A stretch of 32,348 bases of DNA from Chloroflexota bacterium. Lineage in GTDB: Bacteria; Chloroflexota; Dehalococcoidia; DSTF01; RBG-16-68-14. A program made the position numbers and the translations under genes. Shown here piece by piece: positions 23,145-29,077 of the stretch (positions are counted from its first letter, which is position 1; the number at the start of each line of letters is the position of its first letter). The stretch lies in assembly GCA_003228685.1 (NCBI GenBank), contig QIFC01000114.1, positions 1 through 32,348 of the forward strand, given 5' to 3'. The notes under the pieces are model-generated. The model ran no database searches and had not been told where the DNA came from. It saw only the letters and a program-made list of their open reading frames with translations.

Positions 23145-24644
23145 ATGACAAATCAAGCGTTTTCCCCCGAGCCGGAACTCATCCAGGGCGGCATGGGAGT
23201 CGGCATATCGGGCTGGCAGTTGGCGGGCTCCGTTGCCGAGACCGGAGAGAGAATCGGTAGACGGGTCCTCGGGGTAGTGTCAGGCACAGGCCTGGCCACA
23301 ACCACGGTCCTCAGGCTGCGGAAAGGAGACGCAGACACGAGGCGCGCGCTCGAGGCCTTTCCCGCTCCGGAAATCGCCCGAGGAATCATCGAGAGATACT
23401 GGCTCAACGCTGACACATCATCCCGGTCCAGCATCCCGGCAAAACCCGAAGTACTGGTCAACGGAAGCGACAAGCGAAAGGCAGATCTCACAAAGCTCCT
23501 GATCGTTGCGAACTTCGCGGAGGTCTGGCTGGCAACGCAAGGGCACGGCGGTCTGGTTGGGATCAACTACCTCGAAAAGATCCAACTGCCCCGTCTTCCC
23601 GAGATATTCGGAGCGATGTTGGGCGGTGTCGACTATGTCCTGATGGGTGCGGGGATTCCGAACCAGGTTCCCGGAGTGTTGGACGGCCTCGCAAGCTGGA
23701 AGGAAGTGTCATACAAGATCGATGTCGCCGGGTCCGACAAGTACCTGCTCTCATTCGACCCAAAGACGATACTCCCAGAGCAACACCGCATGCCGTTGAC
23801 GCGGCCGAAGTTCCTGGCGATTGTCTCGCATCACGTGCTCGCACGGGCCCTCGCTCTCAAGGCTACGGGAGAGGTGGATGGGTTTGTGGTGGAAGCCCCG
23901 ATTGCAGGCGGGCATAACGCTCCGCCCCGGGGAAGAGAGACCAGCGAACGCACGGAGCCGGTCTATGGCGAGCGCGACAAGCCGGATTTAGCGAAGATGC
24001 GGGACCTGGGAAAGCCATTCTGGCTAGCTGGCGGATACGCGAGTCCGGAGCAACTCGACGAAGCAAGACGCGCGGGGGCGACCGGTATCCAGGTGGGGTC
24101 CGCCTTTGCACTCTGTGACGAGTCGAGACTAAGGAACGATATCAAGCGGAATCTGAGAAGCAGGAGCTACTCCGGGGAGCTTACGGTCATGGCGAACCGC
24201 ATCGTCTCTCCGTCCGGCTTTCCTCTTCAGGTAGCGCACCTCGAAGGCTCATTATCTGACCCGATAGTCTACGAAGCGCGTGAGAGAATCTGCAGCCTAG
24301 GGTATCTCGCCGAGGCTTACAGGACGAGGAGAGGCGGGATAGGGTTTCGGTGTCCCGCGGAACCGGTCAACGCGTACGTGAAGAAGGGTGGGAACGCGGA
24401 TAGCGCAGAGGGGAAGGTATGCCTCTGCAGTGGCCTTGGGGCAGCATCGCAGGACGGCCAACGCACCGAAGCAGCCAACGAGCCACCTATCGTCACGCTG
24501 GGACAAGATTACAGCTTCATTCGAAGTCTGCTGCCCAGTGCGGATGGTTCGTACTCCGCAGAGGACGTCATCCGCCTTATCCTGTCTCTGGCGCCCGCTG
24601 GGCGCAGTGAAGGACGGACAGCTGTCTCCGCTTCGGGTGTGTAG
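23145..24644 (+). CDS. Nitronate monooxygenase / PfaD-like FMN protein, long form
   Basis: A 499-residue TIM-barrel flavoprotein of the nitronate monooxygenase superfamily. IQGGMGVGISGW (13-24) is the N-terminal FMN-loop signature, VEAPIAGGHNAP (249-260, H257 in the position of the family's catalytic His) and LAGGYASPEQ / GATGIQVGSAF mark the phosphate-binding end. It is about 130-170 residues longer than plain nitronate monooxygenases, with extra sequence after the first strand and a C-terminal part holding CLCSGL; the length is closer to PfaD-type members. AAGGAG lies 11 bases before the ATG. Substrate unknown: nitronates, or an enoyl-reductase-like step, are the family options. Confidence 0.85.
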   Translation: MTNQAFSPEPELIQGGMGVGISGWQLAGSVAETGERIGRRVLGVVSGTGLATTTVLRLRKGDADTRRALEAFPAPEIARGIIERYWLNADTSSRSSIPAKPEVLVNGSDKRKADLTKLLIVANFAEVWLATQGHGGLVGINYLEKIQLPRLPEIFGAMLGGVDYVLMGAGIPNQVPGVLDGLASWKEVSYKIDVAGSDKYLLSFDPKTILPEQHRMPLTRPKFLAIVSHHVLARALALKATGEVDGFVVEAPIAGGHNAPPRGRETSERTEPVYGERDKPDLAKMRDLGKPFWLAGGYASPEQLDEARRAGATGIQVGSAFALCDESRLRNDIKRNLRSRSYSGELTVMANRIVSPSGFPLQVAHLEGSLSDPIVYEARERICSLGYLAEAYRTRRGGIGFRCPAEPVNAYVKKGGNADSAEGKVCLCSGLGAASQDGQRTEAANEPPIVTLGQDYSFIRSLLPSADGSYSAEDVIRLILSLAPAGRSEGRTAVSASGV

Positions 24645-24690
24645 AGCCTCGTTGCGAGTTCGGGCAGACGTCCGCCCGTCTGGGTAAGCG
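24644..24690 (+). repeat. Dispersed intergenic repeat, copy B (short)
   Basis: Shares GCGAGTTCGGGC-r-GACG and CGTCTGGG with copy A and lacks the matching right end. CAGACG (24665-24670), six-base loop, CGTCTG (24677-24682) form a perfect stem. It fills much of the 94-bp gap between the nitronate-monooxygenase-like stop and the nitroreductase start. Confidence 0.5.
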
Positions 24691-24738
24691 ACCACCCACG
24701 AGCTTGCAGCTAGGCGGCCTTCGCGCTACGCTCGCCGC

Positions 24739-25176
24739 GTGGCCATCCAAGGAGAATACGAACCGAGCCCGTGGGAGTTCGTCGCTGATCAAGTGGCGCG
24801 CTATGAGGCTACAGGTGGCGTCGAGGGTGGAACCCTCGAGGACAAACCGGTCATCATCCTGACCACGAAGGGCCGCCACAGCGGCAAAGTGCGCAAGACA
24901 CCGTTGATGCGCGTCGAGGACAACGGAACCTACGCCGTGATCGCTTCGATGGGCGGCGCTCCGAAGCATCCAGTTTGGTATCTCAACCTGATCGCCTCAT
25001 CAGAGGTAACGTTGCAGGACGGCGCGAACGTATACACGATGGCCGCTCGCGACGTGAGCGGCGACGAGAGGACGCGCTGGTGGACGCTGGCGGTAGACGC
25101 ATGGCCGGCGTACGCGGAGTACCAGACCAAGACTGACCGCCAGATCCCGGTGGTCGTCTTGGAGCCAGCCAGCTAA
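24739..25176 (+). CDS. Ddn-like F420-dependent nitroreductase/quinone reductase family protein
   Basis: A 145-residue split-barrel protein of the deazaflavin-dependent nitroreductase family. The hallmark TTKGRHSGKVRKTPLMR, then ASMGGAPKHPVWYLNL, which binds F420, are both present, followed by the usual ARDVSGDERTRWW segment. Members reduce quinones or other electrophiles with F420H2. The start is GTG at 24739 (MAIQGEYEPSPWEF). It suggests an organism that makes F420. The gene is flanked on both sides by copies of the dispersed repeat. Confidence 0.9.
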   Translation: MAIQGEYEPSPWEFVADQVARYEATGGVEGGTLEDKPVIILTTKGRHSGKVRKTPLMRVEDNGTYAVIASMGGAPKHPVWYLNLIASSEVTLQDGANVYTMAARDVSGDERTRWWTLAVDAWPAYAEYQTKTDRQIPVVVLEPAS

Positions 25177-25234
25177 CCAGCCGCGCCGGAGAATTCGTCA
25201 TCGCCCAAGACGTGGTCCCGCACCCGTGTCTCCC

Positions 25235-25296
25235 CAAGCAGAGCGATGAGTCCGGGCAGACGCTCACCCGTGTGGGCGAGTCTCGTCTCGCGCTCC
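25235..25296 (+). repeat. Dispersed intergenic repeat, copy C
   Basis: About 62 bp, best match to copy A: CAAGCAGAG at the left, GAGTCCGGGCAGACGC core, GTGTGGGCGAGT, CGCGCTCC at the right. CTC-A-CCC (25263-25269), GTGT loop, GGG-C-GAG (25274-25280) gives a stem with one mismatch. It occupies the convergent gap between the nitroreductase and hemerythrin genes. Confidence 0.55.
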
Positions 25297-25327
25297 ACAG
25301 ATGCTCGCGGTAGCGCAGACGTGGTCG

Positions 25328-25882
25328 CTAACCGTTGATTTCCTGTTCGACCCGCTCCAGCAGGTCGATGTATCCTTTGAGCACAACCGGACCGCTCACC
25401 TCCGCGTCTACTCGCTCGAACCGTTCCGCCAGGTCCTGCTGATCGTCCTCGCTTAACACCTGATCGGCCATCTGGAACAGCACGTTCTCCTCTTTCCAAA
25501 TGTGCTCGGCTAGGAGCCGTGTGAAGCTCCCAATGTTTTCGGCAATCACCCGGCCGGAGGCCTCGTCGCCTCCTTCGTATGCCTCGATCGCGTCGTCAAT
25601 CGACTGGATGAACCCACGCCCCAGGTCGTGCTCGTGGAGCATCATGCCCAGCGGCCCGCCCTCCTTCGGCACGCCTCGCTCCTCAAGCCGTGGAAACAGA
25701 TTGTCCTCTTCCTTGCCGTGGTGGTTCTTGTCCGCGAAGTTTCGCACGAAGTCCACCGCCTCCCGGAAGAGCCCCGGCCGAACCTCTTCGCCTGCCTCTA
25801 AGCGTTGGGCGGCCGTTTCCATTACGGCCAGCATGCGCTCTATTGCACGGTGCTCTTCTTTCAGGACTGCTGTTACTGTCAT
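25328..25882 (-). CDS. Hemerythrin-domain protein
   Basis: A 184-residue hemerythrin HHE domain protein; the four-helix bundle normally holds a di-iron centre that binds O2 or helps with NO/ROS and iron-sulfur repair. Candidate iron ligands: H11 (KEEHRAIE), H54/H55 with E59 (HHGKEED), H83/H85 (MLHEHD), H127 and E131/E132 (HIWKEEN). This is the common cytoplasmic bacterial arrangement. The ATG at 25882 is preceded by GGGAGG; the longer frame to 26038 has no family support. It stands alone, convergent with the nitroreductase gene. Confidence 0.9.
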   Translation of the reverse strand: MTVTAVLKEEHRAIERMLAVMETAAQRLEAGEEVRPGLFREAVDFVRNFADKNHHGKEEDNLFPRLEERGVPKEGGPLGMMLHEHDLGRGFIQSIDDAIEAYEGGDEASGRVIAENIGSFTRLLAEHIWKEENVLFQMADQVLSEDDQQDLAERFERVDAEVSGPVVLKGYIDLLERVEQEING

Positions 25883-26491
25883 TGCTTTGTCCTCCCTGTG
25901 GCGCAAGCGGGTTTCGTTGCTTAAGCATCCTCGTACTATTCTCTCCCGGGCCAGCTTCCAGCTGTAGAGCCGGACGGGCTGAGTGAGAAGCCAGATGGCC
26001 CTCGACAACCCACTAGACCCGCCATCATCACGCTTCACGACACCTAGGCATACGCGTACTCATCTGACGCCACGACGAAGGTGCAGGAAATCGTTGCGAA
26101 ACTACCAGTGTCTCGTGATGCCGCTCGGTACCAAGCGGAGGATACTGGCATGGAGGGCTGCGTGGCAGAGTTCACGTTGACGCTCAGCCGATCGTTCGGA
26201 ATACGTGCCGGGCTCAGCACCGTATCACACGCTCCGGCCGTGGGGCACGCCCGCAACTCGAATCACGTTTTGTTACTCGTTCTCGCTGGGCGCTGGCTCG
26301 CGTGGCCCAAGACACCGGCGCAACAGTGCACGCTGCTGCCGTGCCGCATTGGTGGAACGCGACCGCGTCGAGCAGACGCACCCACAGGCTGCGGCCACCA
26401 GGCCTTGCTGCTCGCTGTGGGTGGGCCGTTTGGCACTTACTGAAGACTGGGGCGCCTCCTAGACTGAGTTAGTAAGCGTTGCCTACGGGTT
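25883..26491. other. 609-bp region without a supported gene
   Basis: Lies between the divergent hemerythrin and radical SAM genes. A plus-strand frame (26081-26443) and a minus-strand frame (26044-26256) are open, but neither has a ribosome site, recognised motif or coding-like composition. CTTACT (26435-26440) and AGTAAG (26470-26475) form weak distant arms. It may contain a decayed gene or an unrecognised RNA. Confidence 0.4.
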
Positions 26492-26546
26492 CCCGCGAGC
26501 AACAATGCTCTGGCGGGTAATCTCCCGTTAAGGACACGACACGTGT
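26492..26546. promoter_or_regulatory. Leader hairpin and ACACGTGT palindrome before the radical SAM operon
   Basis: CCCGCGAGC (26492-26500), six-base loop, GCTC-tg-GCGGG (26507-26517) makes a nine-pair stem with a two-base bulge. ACACGTGT (26539-26546) is a perfect palindrome ten bases before the ATG, overlapping where a ribosome would bind. Both could control the radical SAM genes by RNA structure or repressor binding; this is inferred from symmetry and place. Confidence 0.4.
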
Positions 26547-26555
26547 GGGAATGAA

Positions 26556-27812
26556 ATGCTCGGTGTTAGCAGGCTGATAAACGGGACCGTACGGCCGGAA
26601 GACGCGCTCCGTTATGGGCGCCAGTCCGGTCGCGGGCCCGCTCATCTACTTCACTACTCCGGCGACAAGAAGCCCGTCATCGTCTGGAACATTACACGAC
26701 GGTGCAACCTCTCATGCATGCACTGCTACTCTGACTCTCACGACCGCGCCTACCCTGGGGAGCTGACAACGGCCGATGGCCGACGCCTGCTGGACGACTT
26801 GGCATCGTTCGGCGCGCCAACGGTGATCTTTTCCGGAGGTGAGCCACTCACCCGGCCAGACCTGTTCGAGCTGGCGGAGCACGCGGGCGAAGCCGGGCTG
26901 AGGTGTGTGCTCTCCACTAACGGCACGTTCATCACGCCAGAGGTGGCGCGCCGCATCAAAGACGCCAAGTTCTCCTACGTGGGAATCAGCCTCGACGGAA
27001 TCGGCGAAGCGCACGACAAGGTACGTGGCCGGAAGGGCGCCTACGATGAGGCGCTGACCGGACTGCGAAACTGCCGGGACGCCGGAACGCGCGTAGGCCT
27101 GCGCTACACGATCCATCGCAAGAACGTCGATCAACTTTCCGCCATCTTCGACCTGCTTGAGGAGGAGGACATCCCCCGGTGCTGTGTGTACCACTTGGCC
27201 TACGCGGGCCGCGGTGACAAGATCAAGGCCTACGATCTGGAGCCGCAAGAGACTCGCGCAGCGCTCGACCACATCTTCGAGCGCGCACGCGACTTCCACG
27301 CACGAGGCTTGGATAAAGAGATCCTCACTGTCGACAACCACGCGGACGGCGTCTACCTCTACATGACGCTTCGCGAAGAGGATCCGGATCGCGCAGAGGA
27401 GGTCCACCAGCTGCTCTCCTGGAACGGCGGCAATCAATCAGGCATCGCCATCGCATCTATCGACCCGCAGGGCAACGTCCACCCGGACCAGTTTTCGTGG
27501 AACTACTCTCTCGGCAACGTCTTAGAGCGCCCATTCGGTGACATCTGGACCGACACGAGCGACCCCAGGATGGCATTGCTCAAAGACAGAAAATCCTCGC
27601 TCAAGGGGCGTTGCCACTCGTGCCGTTATCTCGACATCTGCAACGGCAACTTGAGAATCCGGGCGGAGCGATACTTCGACGACTTCATGGCCCCGGACCC
27701 TGCGTGCTATCTCACGGATGATGAGATCGGCATTGCGCCGGACGCAGCCGAGACGCCAGAGGCGGAGCGGTGGTTAGTCCCGGTCCAACAGAACGAAACG
27801 GCCCACGCATGA
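26556..27812 (+). CDS. Radical SAM/SPASM protein, NirJ/AhbC-like
   Basis: A 418-residue radical SAM enzyme. C50-x3-C54-x2-C57 (RRCNLSCMHCY) binds the SAM-cleaving 4Fe-4S cluster, FSGGEPL follows as the glycine motif, and the C-terminus holds a SPASM-like cluster region (CHSCRYLDICNGNLR ... DPACYLTDDEIG). The N-terminal HYSGDKKPVIVWNITRRCN and the CYLTDDEIG end are characteristic of NirJ (haem d1) and AhbC (siroheme-derived haem pathway), which remove side chains from a tetrapyrrole. Which of the two cannot be told without the pathway partners. It shares an ATGA overlap with the next gene. Confidence 0.88.
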   Translation: MLGVSRLINGTVRPEDALRYGRQSGRGPAHLLHYSGDKKPVIVWNITRRCNLSCMHCYSDSHDRAYPGELTTADGRRLLDDLASFGAPTVIFSGGEPLTRPDLFELAEHAGEAGLRCVLSTNGTFITPEVARRIKDAKFSYVGISLDGIGEAHDKVRGRKGAYDEALTGLRNCRDAGTRVGLRYTIHRKNVDQLSAIFDLLEEEDIPRCCVYHLAYAGRGDKIKAYDLEPQETRAALDHIFERARDFHARGLDKEILTVDNHADGVYLYMTLREEDPDRAEEVHQLLSWNGGNQSGIAIASIDPQGNVHPDQFSWNYSLGNVLERPFGDIWTDTSDPRMALLKDRKSSLKGRCHSCRYLDICNGNLRIRAERYFDDFMAPDPACYLTDDEIGIAPDAAETPEAERWLVPVQQNETAHA

Positions 27813-28975
27813 CCAACGCATCGATGCCTGAAGCCGCGCGGCGAGCGATCACGGAGCGGCGGGCGCACGATGGACGCCTGATAGACGCGAACTTTGACCT
27901 AGCGCCCTTCACGATCGCGTGGGAACTGACGCGCGCGTGTGCCTTCGCCTGCAAGCATTGCCGGGCTGAGGCTCAGCCGAAACGGGACGCTAACGAGCTG
28001 AGTACCGAAGAGGCGTTCCGCCTCGTCGACCAGATCCGCGAGTTCGGCGATCCGATCCTGGTCATCACGGGCGGCGATCCAATGATGCGGCCGGACTTGT
28101 ACGACATCCTCAATTACGCCGTCCAGAAAGGCTTACGCACATCGCTCACACCCACAACCACGCGCCTGGTCACGCAAAAGGCGCTCGTACGCGTCAAGGA
28201 GGCGGGCGTGCGACGCGTGGCCGTCAGCCTCGACGGGCCAACGGCTGAGGTCCACGACGCCTTCCGTGGCTTCAGCGGCTCGTTCGACATCGCCACGCGC
28301 ATCATCAGACACGTCGCGGCGGCCGGCCTCTCTCTCCAGATCAACACGACGGTGAGCCGCTACAACGTCCAACTACTGGACCAGATGGCTGACGTTGTTG
28401 GCCAATCAAACGTCGTGCAGTGGAGCCTCTTTTTCCTCGTCCCGACCGGACGGGCAAACCTCGCGGACATGATCTCGCCGGAAGAACACGAGCAGGTCTT
28501 CAACTGGTTGTACGAGATCGGCAAGAGCGCCTCGTTCGACATCAAGAGTACCGCGGCTCCTGCCTACCGCCGCGTCGTGATCCAGCGACAGCGCGCCGAA
28601 CAAGAACGTTCGTCAACGACGAAACCCGCGCCTCCGCTTGCCGGCGCAGGCTATCGCTACGCGGACGGCTTGGGCCGTCCTGCCAAGGGCGTCAACGACG
28701 GAAACGGCTTCTGCTTCATCTCGCACACGGGCGAGGTCTGTCCCTCCGGATTCCTACCGGTATCCGCCGGCAACGTGCGAGATCAATCGCTCGTGGACAT
28801 CTATCGTAACGCCCCCCTCTTCCGTCGCCTCCGCGACAGGAGCGCGGTGAAGGGCAAATGCGGCCGCTGCGAATTCCGAGACGTCTGCGGGGGGAGCAGG
28901 GCGCGAGCATACGCCGTCACCAGAGACCCACTTGGAGAAGATCCTTCCTGCGTCTATCTGCCTCCCGAGCGGTAG
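27809..28975 (+). CDS. Radical SAM/SPASM protein, TIGR04053-like (AhbD-related)
   Basis: A 388-residue radical SAM enzyme with C44-x3-C48-x2-C51 (TRACAFACKHCRAEAQP), the glycine motif TGGDP, and a SPASM region (GKCGRCEFRDVCGGSRARAYA ... CVY). WELTRACAFACKHC, FFLVPTGRA and SHTGEVCPSGFLP match the TIGR04053 family, close to AhbD haem synthase, which decarboxylates Fe-coproporphyrin III. The ATG at 27809 overlaps the previous stop (ATGA), so both proteins are made together. The pair precedes a molybdoenzyme operon, suggesting a haem or haem-like cofactor for that respiratory system. Confidence 0.88.
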   Translation: MTNASMPEAARRAITERRAHDGRLIDANFDLAPFTIAWELTRACAFACKHCRAEAQPKRDANELSTEEAFRLVDQIREFGDPILVITGGDPMMRPDLYDILNYAVQKGLRTSLTPTTTRLVTQKALVRVKEAGVRRVAVSLDGPTAEVHDAFRGFSGSFDIATRIIRHVAAAGLSLQINTTVSRYNVQLLDQMADVVGQSNVVQWSLFFLVPTGRANLADMISPEEHEQVFNWLYEIGKSASFDIKSTAAPAYRRVVIQRQRAEQERSSTTKPAPPLAGAGYRYADGLGRPAKGVNDGNGFCFISHTGEVCPSGFLPVSAGNVRDQSLVDIYRNAPLFRRLRDRSAVKGKCGRCEFRDVCGGSRARAYAVTRDPLGEDPSCVYLPPER

Positions 28976-29003
28976 CTACAGCTATGCCCGCTCGCCATGT
29001 GGA

Positions 29004-29054
29004 CTGTTTCAACAGGCCATTCGGCCCTGTGTGACTATTCTAGCGTCTGCTAGA
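29004..29054. promoter_or_regulatory. Clustered inverted repeats upstream of the molybdoenzyme alpha gene
   Basis: CTGTT-TC-AACAG (29004-29015) and TCTAGC-GTCT-GCTAGA (29039-29054) are both perfect inverted repeats within the 102-bp gap before the alpha subunit gene. The second has 6-bp arms, a 4-base spacer, and two further matching pairs beyond one mismatch; it ends 23 bp before the ATG. They could be operator sites. TATTCT (29036-29041) resembles a -10 element but lacks a good -35. Confidence 0.45.
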
Positions 29055-29077
29055 TTAAGCGACTGGAGGTTGTTTAT

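Noticed and set aside
19529..25296. CRISPR-like interpretation of the three dispersed repeats
   Set aside because: Only three imperfect copies, separated by 0.6-5 kb with genes between them, and no cas gene.
26081..26443. 120-codon plus-strand frame in the gap before the radical SAM genes
   Set aside because: No ribosome site, no recognisable motif, and composition changes along its length; kept only as an unexplained region.
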